From Branchiostoma floridae (Eukaryota; Chordata; Leptocardii; Amphioxiformes; Branchiostomatidae): DNA of 64,000 nt. Each line of letters begins with the position of its first letter. Position 1 is the first letter of the stretch. Under the pieces are notes generated by a model, which saw only the letters and a program-made list of their open reading frames with translations, ran no database searches and was not told the origin of the DNA. This document shows, piece by piece, positions 60,601 through 63,020 of this stretch. The translations under genes and the position numbers were made by a program. Where the stretch lies: positions 736,527 through 800,526 of the forward strand of contig NW_023365730.1 in the NCBI RefSeq assembly GCF_000003815.2, read 5' to 3'.

Positions 60601-62672
60601 GCCGATGAAAAATGAAATGCTCTGCAGACTATCTGCCACATCATTGAGCAGGAAGTCGACGGTGTCCTGGTCTTTCGGCAGGGCCAGGAACCCCCCCAGG
60701 CTGCTGCAGTGGCTGCTTGCCTCTTCATACTTCACCGGACTTTCGAAGGCCTTGAAGCAGCTGTCCCTGAACGGGGTGAAACCTGATAGGCAGCCTTGGG
60801 GCAAAACAAAAACAAACGTCACAAAAACAAACGTCACGTGACAAAGAAACTCCAAGATGAGACCTCCGGATTGACAGAGAGACAGAGTTGACGTCTCGAA
60901 AGTTTCCCAAGCTAATTGAACTTTAGTTGTGTGTATTGTTTAAATCTTTGTCAAAAGTAAAAACAAAGAAAGTTACAGATTCTACAATTTATCTGATTAA
61001 CTTGACGCAACCTCTTTAATTACTTCACCCATCAGGGCTCGAAACACTTTTTCCTGCATACCTGCACTGGTGCAGCTGGCATTGAAAATCACCTGCACCA
61101 GACAAATCTTACCTGCACCACTCTGAATTTAGGAAGTACGGATCATACTGAAATTGTTCAGGAACCATCATTTTATACTTGATAGATGGTAACAGTCAAT
61201 GCAGCTAATAACAAAGTGAATCCACATCCACCTACACCATCGGATATTTATGTATAAAACCCAGTACATGGACCAGTGCAGGTTAGGTGCAGGTAGACAC
61301 CAGAAATACCTGCACAGCCCCAATTTTACCTGCACTAACCTGCATATGCAGGGGGTATTTCGATCCCTGCCCATACAACAGGTACTATCTATTTTTAAAA
61401 ATTCAGAAAAGCAAAGTTAAAGATGTACAAATGTTAACAAAAGATTTTCAGGTTTGTTTAAAGTCTGGAACACATTGAGCTTTACCTCCCTCCACAGTGG
61501 TGATGGTTCCGACGGCTGGTTCAGAGACAACCTCATCCTCAACGTCAATGTTCTCCACTGGAAATTAAAGGAAAAGAAACACATTTTATTTCCAAATGTT
61601 CATACAACGAAACCGAAAGAATCACTCTGTTTAGAGAAGCCACAAAGACTTATCCCATCTTCCCCACATTGACAAACGAACAGAAAGCCACTTTTCTCTT
61701 GAAATCGCTGAACCCACAAATTTGGGGCTTTTCGTCTCCCTCTGCTTCCAAAAAAGAAGTCAAACCCAACCTGTTTAGAAATAGCAACACTAGTATTACA
61801 GTAGAATATTGTCACTTGTATATCTACTATGTTTATTATGACATTCGGCGCCAGCGCTAACTCACAGGTGACCTTAATACGACAGCAATTGCCCCATGTG
61901 AGGCCAAATGTTCACGTTTGTTTCTCGGGTGTCCAAAGTGCAAACTTCACTGTACTTGTGTCATTTAGCCTCTAGCCACTGAAGAAGCTGTACATTGCGA
62001 AACTAGTTTGGCCGACAGGCTGAATAAAACTTCAAAACTTGAACTATGCGGCTCCAGATGTCTTTCTGAGGGACGACTGCAGTGTGCAACATGTCGGTAG
62101 CTTGAGGGATGAATCTACTCTACTATATACTTCATCGACGAATTACCAGACAGCTTTTTGGCAAATGTCAAAACTAGGGCTGTGTACCTAAATACACGTA
62201 CCTGTACTGTACTTGAAAATTGTTTAGGTACAAGTACGGACCTAAACATCTGTGTACCTTTGACTGTACCTGTACCTAAACAAACTAATTCAAAAATCAC
62301 TATTAAACACTACTTTTTAAGACTGCTGGACAAGTAAATTAAAATCCCAAATCAACAATGACAATGGTGATAATCTTGCAGTTGAAACTAAGAAAACTTG
62401 CAAAGAAATTGTTTTGAGATTCAAATATGCAATTCCCCATACAAAGATGACAATTCATCACTAGAATAGACAGTTAACTACATGTTAAACTTACGTATAC
62501 TTGGTTTACATATACTTACTTGTACCTGAAATTTGTTTAGGTACACAGCTCTAGTCAAAACAATTTACCGGTTTCCTCCAGGTCTGGTACAGCGATGCAC
62601 AGGGTCCTGGTGAGGGGGCCCTCGATACTCTCATCCTGGTGGTACAGACCCTCGGCTTCCCAGATGGTCGCC
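22600..62672 (-). CDS. Giant secreted ECM1-like protein with C-type lectin domain (whole gene, 43 visible coding exons)
   Basis: The 43 exons listed below join in one frame across all 42 junctions, giving at least 2144 residues. Order from the N-terminus: a short acidic piece; a C-type lectin domain (exons 3-4); an acidic linker (exon 5); then five units A-E. Each unit starts with PRG-x-D-T/A followed by C, and holds four CC-X7-11-C motifs, twenty in all. This is the disulfide pattern of extracellular matrix protein 1 (Pfam ECM1), itself distantly like serum albumin. Ser-Ser-Glu-Glu blocks precede or interrupt units B and C and occur at the C-terminus. A His/Gly-rich block lies in unit C and a His/Arg/Gly tail ends the protein. 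Numerous N-x-S/T sites and all-extracellular domains indicate secretion, but the signal peptide and first exon(s) are not visible and must lie upstream of 62672. An albumin-family member without lectin domain is less likely, because of the PRG signature. Role is inferred: calcium/metal and glycan binding in matrix or body fluid. Introns contain mostly transposons and partial exon copies. Confidence 0.8.
22845..23217. mobile_element. hAT-like MITE in intron 42
   Basis: The termini CAGGGTTGTAGCCGGCC and its near-inverse are flanked by TCTGACAT and TCTGATAT (7 of 8). No transposase. Confidence 0.8.
23449..23497 (-). CDS. Exon 42: short acidic segment
   Basis: 49 nt, with acceptor ATCCAAAG and donor GTAAGT. 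It encodes [16 protein letters not shown], a short phosphorylatable acidic patch. It corresponds in position to exon 35 of unit D (46 nt). Confidence 0.65.
23866..24006 (-). CDS. Exon 41: end of unit E, CF-DQ and YNPY helix
   Basis: 141 nt in phase 0. It begins [12 protein letters not shown], completing the CC-X-C motif left open at the end of exon 40, followed by [12 protein letters not shown] and an amphipathic helix. It corresponds exactly to exon 34 of unit D. Confidence 0.8.
24433..24850 (-). pseudogene. Three partial copies of exon 40
   Basis: Segments at 24433-24580, 24647-24710 and 24774-24845 repeat the 3' part of exon 40 (CAGCCTCAGCACCCTTGCTG region) with the adjoining intron start. 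The first keeps a donor and about 45 codons but lacks the CC half of the exon and a convincing acceptor. The other two are shorter. All appear to be tandem duplication products. Confidence 0.75.
24914..25105 (-). CDS. Exon 40: two CC motifs of unit E
   Basis: 192 nt, 64 codons in phase 0, from acceptor CTGTGCAG to donor GTAGGT. It encodes [20 protein letters not shown], a helical segment with LFCQAQ, and ends in QHPCCL so that the second CC motif is completed by exon 41. It has the same length and layout as exon 33. Confidence 0.85.
25189..25361. mobile_element. Pogo/Tigger-like MITE
   Basis: The termini CAGTAGAAGCC and GGCTTCTACTG, with further inverted similarity (GTTAATTGCAC), lie in an AT-rich target. 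173 bp, no coding. Confidence 0.65.
25514..26429. mobile_element. 916-bp non-autonomous hAT with perfect 8-bp target duplication
   Basis: TAGGGCTGGATACC... ...GGTATCCAGCCCTA is flanked by GTGCTACC on both sides (25506-25513, 26430-26437). It is longer than the related copies but has no transposase ORF. Confidence 0.9.
26648..26767 (-). CDS. Exon 39: helical spacer of unit E
   Basis: 120 nt in phase 0; acceptor TGTCCGTAG, donor GTACGT. It encodes [20 protein letters not shown] with a lone Cys, then a Trp-rich end ([15 protein letters not shown]). It corresponds to exon 32 of unit D. Confidence 0.75.
27357..27480 (-). CDS. Exon 38: CF-DQ continuation of unit E
   Basis: 124 nt, one overhanging base then 41 codons; acceptor GTTTCAG, donor GTAAGC. 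It begins [11 protein letters not shown], completing the CC motif of exon 37. It has the same length and phase as exon 31. Confidence 0.8.
28031..28260 (-). CDS. Exon 37: two CC motifs of unit E
   Basis: 230 nt; acceptor TTTCATAG, donor GTAAAA. It encodes [20 protein letters not shown] and later [11 protein letters not shown]. It corresponds to exons 29 and 30 of unit D fused without the intron between them. Confidence 0.85.
28270..28631. mobile_element. Left-truncated copy of the TAGGG hAT family
   Basis: It ends in CCCACCCCTA with GGACCTGATCC words. Its interior (TGTTTTGGGGCTAAG, AGTTGATAGTCA) matches the element starting at 53600. The left terminus is not recognisable. Confidence 0.55.
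28875..28993 (-). CDS. Exon 36: PRG signature opening unit E
   Basis: 119 nt, two overhanging bases then 39 codons; donor GTATGT. It encodes [16 protein letters not shown] and [17 protein letters not shown]. The P-R-G-x-D followed by a hydrophobic helix and Cys occurs once at the start of each of the five units. Confidence 0.8.
29065..29252. repeat. (CACT)n microsatellite
   Basis: Long CACT/CTCA repeats. The THSLTHSL reading frames over it are repeat artefacts. Confidence 0.95.
29660..30027. mobile_element. MITE with 35-bp perfect inverted repeats
   Basis: The ends AGGCCACACCAATTTAATTT... are exact inverses over 35 bp. A half-copy lies at 27972-28007. The target duplication is unclear. Confidence 0.8.
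30105..30150 (-). CDS. Exon 35: short basic linker, end of unit D
   Basis: 46 nt; acceptor TTTCTGCAG, donor GTAAGT. It encodes [15 protein letters not shown]. It has the same length as exon 27 at the end of unit C. Confidence 0.7.
30535..30684 (-). CDS. Exon 34: CF-AQ and YNPY helix, unit D
   Basis: 150 nt in phase 0; acceptor TTATTTCAG, donor GTCTGA (a less usual donor). It begins [14 protein letters not shown], completing the CC of exon 33, then [14 protein letters not shown]. Confidence 0.8.
30767..31160 (-). pseudogene. Four partial copies of exon 34
   Basis: Segments at about 30767-30832, 30910-30930, 31000-31038 and 31072-31160 repeat the 5' half of exon 34 together with its acceptor (TTTCAGCTGGAAGGC on the - strand). 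None contains the complete exon or its donor. They lie between exons 33 and 34 and supply competing acceptors. Confidence 0.8.
31495..31686 (-). CDS. Exon 33: two CC motifs, unit D
   Basis: 192 nt in phase 0; acceptor TTCTCGCAG, donor GTGGGG. It encodes [20 protein letters not shown], a VCVWLEEP segment and a RVCCE end. Confidence 0.85.
31830..31965 (-). mobile_element. tRNA-derived SINE fragment, reverse orientation
   Basis: On the - strand it reads GGGTTCGAAACC (B-box-like) and GTGCCCTTGAGAAAGGCACTT, as in the copy at 36373. Confidence 0.6.
31978..32125 (+). repeat. Dispersed repeat (CAGACGTTTCAGA family)
   Basis: It shares GGTAATAAGATACGCCAAAA, GTTACTCAA-CAACTGGATAT and CAGACGTTTCAG with copies at 38376-38522, 41915-42045 and 51340-51405, all in introns of the same gene. 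Confidence 0.65.
32493..32603 (-). CDS. Exon 32: basic helical spacer, unit D
   Basis: 111 nt in phase 0; donor GTAAGA. It encodes [20 protein letters not shown] with one N-x-T site and two Cys. Confidence 0.75.
32998..33121 (-). CDS. Exon 31: CMDQ continuation, unit D
   Basis: 124 nt; acceptor ATTCCCAG, donor GTAAGA. It encodes [20 protein letters not shown] and a helix, completing the CC of exon 30. Confidence 0.8.
33695..33785 (-). pseudogene. Partial copy spanning the exon 29-exon 30 junction without its intron
   Basis: On the - strand it reads [20 protein letters not shown] then YPCCAETG. In the functional gene the sequence is interrupted by an intron right after the DE; here it is continuous. 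It lies downstream of exon 30. Confidence 0.7.
33813..33889 (-). CDS. Exon 30: CC motif, unit D
   Basis: 77 nt; acceptor TCATCAG, donor GTTTGT. It encodes [20 protein letters not shown] and ends TGSS with two bases over. Confidence 0.8.
34146..34310 (-). CDS. Exon 29: first CC motif, unit D
   Basis: 165 nt in phase 0; acceptor TTTTCAG, donor GTTTGA. It encodes a [12 protein letters not shown] segment (N-x-T site) and [20 protein letters not shown]. Confidence 0.85.
34400..34715. repeat. Degenerate (CTTC)n tract
   Basis: About 300 bp of pyrimidine-rich CTTC repeat directly beside exon 28. Confidence 0.95.
34731..34867 (-). CDS. Exon 28: PRG signature opening unit D
   Basis: 137 nt, two bases over at the start; donor GTGGGG. 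It encodes a basic lead, then [20 protein letters not shown]. Confidence 0.85.
35122..35167 (-). CDS. Exon 27: short linker, end of unit C
   Basis: 46 nt; acceptor TTTTATAG, donor GTGAGT. It encodes [15 protein letters not shown] and one base over. The phase matches both neighbours. Confidence 0.65.
35521..35590 (-). pseudogene. Partial copy of the 3' end of exon 26
   Basis: On the - strand it reads [12 protein letters not shown] followed by the donor GTAAGT, matching the end of exon 26, but without the upstream part. Confidence 0.75.
35689..35970. mobile_element. MITE with AAGGGCACAAC termini
   Basis: The terminal inverted repeats start AAGGGCACAACTCGTCGTAC. A partial copy lies at 14200. 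It sits within 30 bp of the donor of exon 26. Confidence 0.75.
36000..36257 (-). CDS. Exon 26: CC motif, unit C
   Basis: 258 nt in phase 0; acceptor TGCTACAG, donor GTAAGT. It encodes [12 protein letters not shown] (N-x-T), [20 protein letters not shown] and a [16 protein letters not shown] helix. Confidence 0.85.
36373..36868 (+). mobile_element. tRNA-derived SINE (long form) in intron 25
   Basis: The A box is TAGCACAGTGGTAG and the B box GGTTCGAATCC, followed by a body of about 400 bp and an (AATA)n tail. It is not a functional tRNA because it has no matching acceptor stem. Confidence 0.85.
37440..38045 (-). pseudogene. Four partial copies of the 3' end of exon 25
   Basis: Segments at about 37440-37500, 37628-37665, 37793-37863 and 37982-38040 repeat the donor and up to about 20 codons of exon 25 (ELCEMYPK region). 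The intron sequence after it is repeated too. The copies lie downstream of exon 25, about 170-190 bp apart. Confidence 0.85.
38155..38347 (-). CDS. Exon 25: CC motif, unit C
   Basis: 193 nt, one base over at the start; donor GTAAGT. It encodes a [18 protein letters not shown] lead, [20 protein letters not shown] and [11 protein letters not shown]. Confidence 0.85.
38376..38522 (+). repeat. Dispersed repeat (CAGACGTTTCAGA family)
   Basis: Second copy of the repeat described at 31978. Confidence 0.65.
39118..39251 (-). CDS. Exon 24: spacer of unit C
   Basis: 134 nt; acceptor TCTTCGCAG, donor GTACTT. It encodes [20 protein letters not shown] (N-x-T) and a [10 protein letters not shown] end with one Cys. 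Confidence 0.75.
39715..40760 (-). pseudogene. Array of partial copies of both ends of exon 23 (the functional exon lies inside)
   Basis: Copies of the exon's 3' end with donor lie at 39720-39755, about 39865 and 39935-39955, and a rearranged copy at 40275-40370. Copies of its 5' end with acceptor lie at 40490-40545 and 40706-40755. The intact exon 23 (40058-40213) lies in the middle. Confidence 0.8.
40058..40213 (-). CDS. Exon 23: CC motif, unit C
   Basis: 156 nt in phase 0; acceptor AATTTGCAG, donor GTGGGT. It begins VSCFNAMRL, completing the CC of exon 22, and contains [20 protein letters not shown]. Confidence 0.85.
41195..41536. mobile_element. Non-autonomous hAT with perfect 8-bp target duplication
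   Basis: CAGGGCTCTAGCCAGC and its inverse are flanked by GTACAAAC (41187-41194, 41537-41544). A sister copy lies at 50224. Confidence 0.9.
41711..41872 (-). CDS. Exon 22: basic Trp/Lys/Gly lead and CC motif, unit C
   Basis: 162 nt in phase 0; acceptor TTTTCAG, donor GTCAGT. It encodes [20 protein letters not shown], an unusually basic tryptophan-rich stretch, then [12 protein letters not shown]. Confidence 0.8.
42070..42640. repeat. (AC)n microsatellites with interspersed exon fragments
   Basis: Several long CA tracts interrupted by two copies of the 3' end of exon 21. Confidence 0.95.
42349..42572 (-). pseudogene. Two partial copies of the 3' end of exon 21
   Basis: Segments 42349-42405 and 42490-42572 repeat the coding end ([12 protein letters not shown], donor GTAGGTAC). 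Each then breaks off into CA repeat. Confidence 0.85.
42667..42965 (-). CDS. Exon 21: His/Gly-rich block and PRG signature of unit C
   Basis: 299 nt, two bases over then 99 codons; acceptor TATAAACAG, donor GTAGGT. The first 45 codons are His/Gly/Arg-rich ([18 protein letters not shown], later HHGQHGK), suggesting Zn/Cu or polyanion binding. Then follow [18 protein letters not shown] and an acidic end. The reading frame is fixed by both neighbours. Frames on either strand that miss this reading are shadows. Confidence 0.85.
43802..44227. mobile_element. Non-autonomous hAT next to the donor of exon 20
   Basis: TAGGGCTGTGTACCTAA and its inverse are flanked by CTGTTGAC on both sides (43794-43801, 44228-44235). 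The donor of exon 20 is at 44245-44246, only about 10 bp beyond the duplication. Confidence 0.9.
44247..44499 (-). CDS. Exon 20: Ser/Glu cluster opening unit C
   Basis: 253 nt in phase 0; acceptor TCCCAAAG, donor GTAAGT. 84 codons almost entirely Ser and Glu ([27 protein letters not shown] patterns), ending EEHG. S-x-E is the recognition motif of the secretory-pathway kinase Fam20C, so heavy phosphorylation and calcium binding are expected. Confidence 0.85.
44739..44803 (-). CDS. Exon 19: end of unit B
   Basis: 65 nt, two bases over; acceptor TTTTTTTTAG, donor GTAAGA. It encodes [20 protein letters not shown]. The phase match with exon 18 fixes this acceptor over one seven bases downstream. 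Confidence 0.75.
44925..45230 (+). mobile_element. 5'-truncated LINE 3' end, same family as 18018
   Basis: It shares CACAAAGCTCTTTAC-type and GTGTCAATAAAGATTA sequence with the copy at 18018. Its 3' end lies about 4 bp from the donor of exon 18. Confidence 0.7.
45236..45326 (-). CDS. Exon 18: CC motif, unit B
   Basis: 91 nt in phase 0; acceptor TTGTTTAG, donor GTGAGT. It encodes [20 protein letters not shown]. Confidence 0.85.
45590..45760. repeat. (AC)n microsatellite
   Basis: CA/CG tract in intron 17; the THTH/VCVC frames over it are artefacts. Confidence 0.95.
45812..45937 (-). CDS. Exon 17: CC motif, unit B
   Basis: 126 nt in phase 0; acceptor GAACAATAG, donor GTGAGA. It encodes [20 protein letters not shown] and then [20 protein letters not shown]. 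Confidence 0.85.
46425..46610 (+). repeat. Dispersed AAAGAAGTCAAACCC repeat copy
   Basis: A well preserved copy of the repeat at 15785, inside intron 16. Confidence 0.6.
46648..46854 (-). CDS. Exon 16: spacer of unit B with Ser/Gly/Tyr-rich stretch
   Basis: 207 nt in phase 0; acceptor TACCACAG, donor GTAAGT. It encodes [20 protein letters not shown] with three Cys, then [19 protein letters not shown]. Confidence 0.8.
46993..47600 (-). pseudogene. Four tandem partial copies of the 3' end of exon 15
   Basis: Segments at 46993-47080, 47179-47250, 47340-47425 and 47513-47600, about 175 bp apart, repeat the coding end of exon 15 and its donor together with intron sequence. The copy at 47513 has TAA where exon 15 has TAC and lacks a base upstream, so it cannot be coding. 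Confidence 0.9.
47702..47866 (-). CDS. Exon 15: CC motif, unit B
   Basis: 165 nt in phase 0; acceptor CATCCCTAG, donor GTATGG. It encodes [20 protein letters not shown] then [15 protein letters not shown] with N-x-T sites. Confidence 0.85.
48108..48385. mobile_element. Degraded TAGGG hAT-family element beside exon 14
   Basis: It starts TAGGGGTGGGCACC and has GGTCCAGGTCC words. The right end is a degenerate inverse (ATACCCATCCA). The duplication is not recognisable. Confidence 0.5.
48412..48645 (-). CDS. Exon 14: Met/Lys-rich stretch and CC motif, unit B
   Basis: 234 nt in phase 0; acceptor TTATCTCAG, donor GTGAGC. It encodes [17 protein letters not shown], a striking Met/Lys run ([16 protein letters not shown]), then [20 protein letters not shown]. 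The CC-to-C spacing is 7, the shortest of the twenty. Confidence 0.85.
49117..49222 (-). CDS. Exon 13: Ser/Glu cluster in unit B
   Basis: 106 nt, one base over; acceptor CACTGCAG, donor GTAAGC. It encodes SSEESSEES, a run of about 15 Ser, then [10 protein letters not shown]. Codons alternate among all TCN/AGY types, which argues for selection on the protein rather than simple DNA slippage. Confidence 0.8.
49622..49802 (-). CDS. Exon 12: PRG signature opening unit B
   Basis: 181 nt, two bases over at both ends; acceptor TGCTGCACAG, donor GTGAGC. It encodes [36 protein letters not shown] and an acidic end. Confidence 0.85.
50224..50542. mobile_element. Non-autonomous hAT, sister of 41195, reverse orientation
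   Basis: The termini CAGGGCTCTAGCCAGC/AGCTGGCTAAAGCCCTG are flanked by CATTGCTC and GATTGCTT (6 of 8). The interior is the inverse of the 41195 copy. It ends about 48 bp from the donor of exon 11. Confidence 0.8.
50591..50654 (-). CDS. Exon 11: end of unit A
   Basis: 64 nt in phase 0, one base over at the end; acceptor TTTTTGTAG, donor GTATGT. It encodes [20 protein letters not shown]. Confidence 0.75.
50755..51295 (+). mobile_element. 5'-truncated LINE with frameshifted polymerase C-terminus
   Basis: It encodes [18 protein letters not shown] and [11 protein letters not shown], then, after a frameshift, [13 protein letters not shown]. This is the C-terminal thumb/WN-LP signature of LINE reverse transcriptases. 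The 3'UTR ends in GAAGACGAAGAAGAAAC. Confidence 0.8.
51629..51720 (-). pseudogene. Partial copy of the 3' end of exon 10
   Basis: It repeats the coding end ([13 protein letters not shown] region) and donor of exon 10, separated from it by a (CACT)n tract. Confidence 0.85.
51720..51865. repeat. (ACTC)n microsatellite
   Basis: CTCA/CATT repeats between exon 10 and its partial copy. Confidence 0.95.
51915..52113 (-). CDS. Exon 10: CC motif, unit A
   Basis: 199 nt, one base over; acceptor CTTGCACAG, donor GTATGA. It encodes [20 protein letters not shown] with [17 protein letters not shown] (two N-x-T sites). Confidence 0.85.
52225..52415 (+). repeat. Dispersed GAAGTTGAAACCC repeat copy (diverged)
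   Basis: The most diverged of the five copies of the 15785 repeat; it keeps CAATCAGCCC and CAATAAAC near the end. Confidence 0.45.
53028..53149 (-). CDS. Exon 9: CC motif, unit A
   Basis: 122 nt in phase 0; acceptor TTTCCCAG, donor GTAAAA. It encodes [20 protein letters not shown] and [11 protein letters not shown]. Confidence 0.85.
53238..53405. mobile_element. Degraded relative of the MITE at 8496
   Basis: On the - strand it matches the 8496 element (TTGACCAAACCA, AAGCGGGATTT, TATATAAGGGTAAAA words) and keeps CTGCGCCTG-type ends. Confidence 0.6.
53600..53900. mobile_element. Left part of a TAGGG hAT-family element
   Basis: It starts TAGGGATGGGCACCGGTACC. Its interior matches 28270-28631. 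No right terminus found. Confidence 0.5.
54124..54333 (-). CDS. Exon 8: helical spacer of unit A
   Basis: 210 nt in phase 0; acceptor CTTTCCAG, donor GTGGGT. It encodes [20 protein letters not shown] with two N-x-T sites, a basic Met-rich helix and [15 protein letters not shown]. Confidence 0.8.
54875..55057 (-). CDS. Exon 7: two CC motifs, unit A
   Basis: 183 nt in phase 0; acceptor GTGCACCAG, donor GTCAGT. It encodes [31 protein letters not shown] and [18 protein letters not shown]. The order CC-C-C-CC-CF is exactly the ECM1/albumin double-loop arrangement. Confidence 0.9.
55080..55268. repeat. ATCA/TTGA minisatellite beside exon 7
   Basis: Degenerate 12-20 bp units of ATCAATCAATATATCAAT type begin about 20 bp from the acceptor of exon 7. 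Confidence 0.9.
55676..55850 (-). CDS. Exon 6: PRG signature opening unit A
   Basis: 175 nt, one base over; acceptor CTCCCATAG, donor GTTAGA. It encodes [15 protein letters not shown], then [20 protein letters not shown] and an acidic helix. Confidence 0.85.
56028..56150 (-). pseudogene. Partial copy of the 5' end of exon 6
   Basis: 56078-56140 repeats the first codons of exon 6 and its acceptor (ATCGTGCC of the functional exon diverged). The flanking intron is repeated as well. Confidence 0.75.
56494..56641 (-). CDS. Exon 5: acidic linker between lectin domain and ECM1-like units
   Basis: 148 nt, two bases over at both ends; acceptor CCACTGAAG, donor GTAAGT. It encodes [20 protein letters not shown] and an Asp/Glu run ([14 protein letters not shown]), then a basic PAAPKVKK. 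Confidence 0.8.
56678..56997. mobile_element. MITE with CAGGGCTCGAAATT termini
   Basis: The ends CAGGGCTCGAAATT and TATTTCGAGCCCTG are inverse. Flanks TATGA/TATAA suggest a 5-bp duplication. It contains repeated GCGCACC/GTGCACC words. Confidence 0.7.
57004..57666. mobile_element. Second CAGGGCTCGAAATT element, directly adjacent
   Basis: The ends CAGGGCTCGAAATTAAC and GTTAATTTCGAGGCCTG are flanked by ATAAG on both sides. It starts 7 bp after the preceding element. Confidence 0.75.
57850..57921 (+). CDS. Weak candidate first exon of a + strand gene
   Basis: From ATG it encodes [20 protein letters not shown] and PVS, up to a good donor (GTAAGT at 57921). The Pro-rich segment looks protein-like, but no further exon is visible. 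It lies in an intron of the - strand gene, so it may be chance. Confidence 0.2.
57928..59166. mobile_element. TA-target (Tc1/pogo-like) MITE split by a nested insertion
   Basis: The left end CAGTCAAACCTGCCCAAGCG follows TA (57926-57927). The right end CTTGGGCAGGTTTGACTG lies at 58391-58408. The inner element at 58409 separates that end from its TA, now at 59167-59168. The interior repeats the CGACCACCTGGCC word. Confidence 0.85.
58409..59161. mobile_element. Inner element with CAGTGGCGGCGGCACCAT termini
   Basis: The inverted ends match with one mismatch over 18 bp. The last 5 bases of the host element, GACTG, are duplicated (58404-58408 and 59162-59166), which proves insertion into the outer element. 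The GC-rich interior resembles 10805. Confidence 0.85.
59376..59543 (-). CDS. Exon 4: C-terminal half of the C-type lectin domain
   Basis: 168 nt, two bases over; acceptor TGTATGCAG, donor GTGGGT. It encodes [20 protein letters not shown], later [22 protein letters not shown] is the mannose-type calcium/sugar-binding triad. The usual WND is WNN here, so calcium affinity may be altered. The fold-closing cysteines are present. Confidence 0.9.
59590..59935 (+). mobile_element. 5'-truncated LINE (polymerase C-terminus and 3'UTR)
   Basis: It encodes [20 protein letters not shown], then [19 protein letters not shown], typical of the C-terminus of RTE/jockey-like polymerases. It ends with GAAATCAATAAAGGATG. 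Confidence 0.75.
59958..60178. mobile_element. MITE with TAACACTAGTTCACC termini
   Basis: The inverted arms extend over about 60 bp (GTTCACCTTTATCC..., CTATATCTGTTGC). A sister copy lies at 62864. Confidence 0.8.
60546..60794 (-). CDS. Exon 3: N-terminal half of the C-type lectin domain
   Basis: 249 nt, two bases over; acceptor TTGCCCCAAG, donor GTACTT. It encodes [40 protein letters not shown] (the conserved first helices), [20 protein letters not shown]. The WIGL-type core and disulfide positions are conserved. Confidence 0.9.
61033..61369. mobile_element. CAGGGCTCGAAA-family element
   Basis: The ends CAGGGCTCGAAA and TATTTCGATCCCTG are flanked by CCCAT on both sides (5 bp). The interior has repeated CTGCACC words. 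The right end of a similar element is at about 59270-59310. Confidence 0.65.
61486..61557 (-). CDS. Exon 2: acidic lead into the lectin domain
   Basis: 72 nt, two bases over; acceptor AATTTCCAG, donor GTAAAG. It encodes [20 protein letters not shown] and VEG. It resembles the linker in exon 5 (EP-x-x-G-x-I-T-x-x-x-VE), suggesting the lectin-plus-linker block arose by duplication of a module. Confidence 0.75.
61725..61845 (+). repeat. Dispersed AAAGAAGTCAAACCC repeat copy
   Basis: Fifth copy of the repeat at 15785. Confidence 0.55.
62175..62553. mobile_element. Non-autonomous hAT beside the donor of exon 1
   Basis: TAGGGCTGTGTACCTAAA and its inverse are flanked by GTCAAAAC on both sides (62167-62174, 62554-62561). 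The donor of exon 1 is at 62567-62568, about 6 bp away. Sister of 43802. Confidence 0.9.
62569..62672 (-). CDS. Exon 1 visible: N-terminal piece of the large gene
   Basis: 104 nt, one base over; acceptor GACTACAG, donor GTAAAT. It encodes [20 protein letters not shown] and [14 protein letters not shown]. There is an acceptor, not a start codon, so at least one more exon with the signal peptide lies upstream. Confidence 0.65.
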
Positions 62673-62694
62673 CTGTAGTCATGGCAACATCAAA

Positions 62695-62815
62695 GTCAAA
62701 GTCAAAGTTCCTTCCCGCGCCTGATGGCGCATAGGGCGGCGCCCATCTCCATTTCAGTATCCCTGGGCCACACAACGCAATCACTACAGCAGGGGGCTAG
62801 TCCACTGGTAGGCAA
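62695..62815 (-). mobile_element. 3' half of the SINE seen at 12482, inverted
   Basis: It is the reverse complement of the SINE 3' body, including CGCGCCTGATGGCGCATAGG, directly upstream of exon 1. Confidence 0.8.
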
Positions 62816-62863
62816 CATCAGTCAACCAATAAATTGATACCTCTTGTACAAAATTCCTACTTG

Positions 62864-63020
62864 TAACGCTAGTTCACCTTAATCTGTGGGGTAACCTATA
62901 TCCGTTGTTTCTATAAACTGGGTATCTAAGCAATTTGAAACCGCCATCCATCGAATTAATAATCCTGATCTAAATACCACGGAAATAGGTTACCCCGCGG
63001 ATAAAGGTGAACTCACGTTA
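62864..63020. mobile_element. MITE, sister of 59958
   Basis: The ends TAACGCTAGTTCACC and GGTGAACTCACGTTA enclose GGTAACCTATATCCGTTG and its inverse-like counterpart. Confidence 0.75.
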
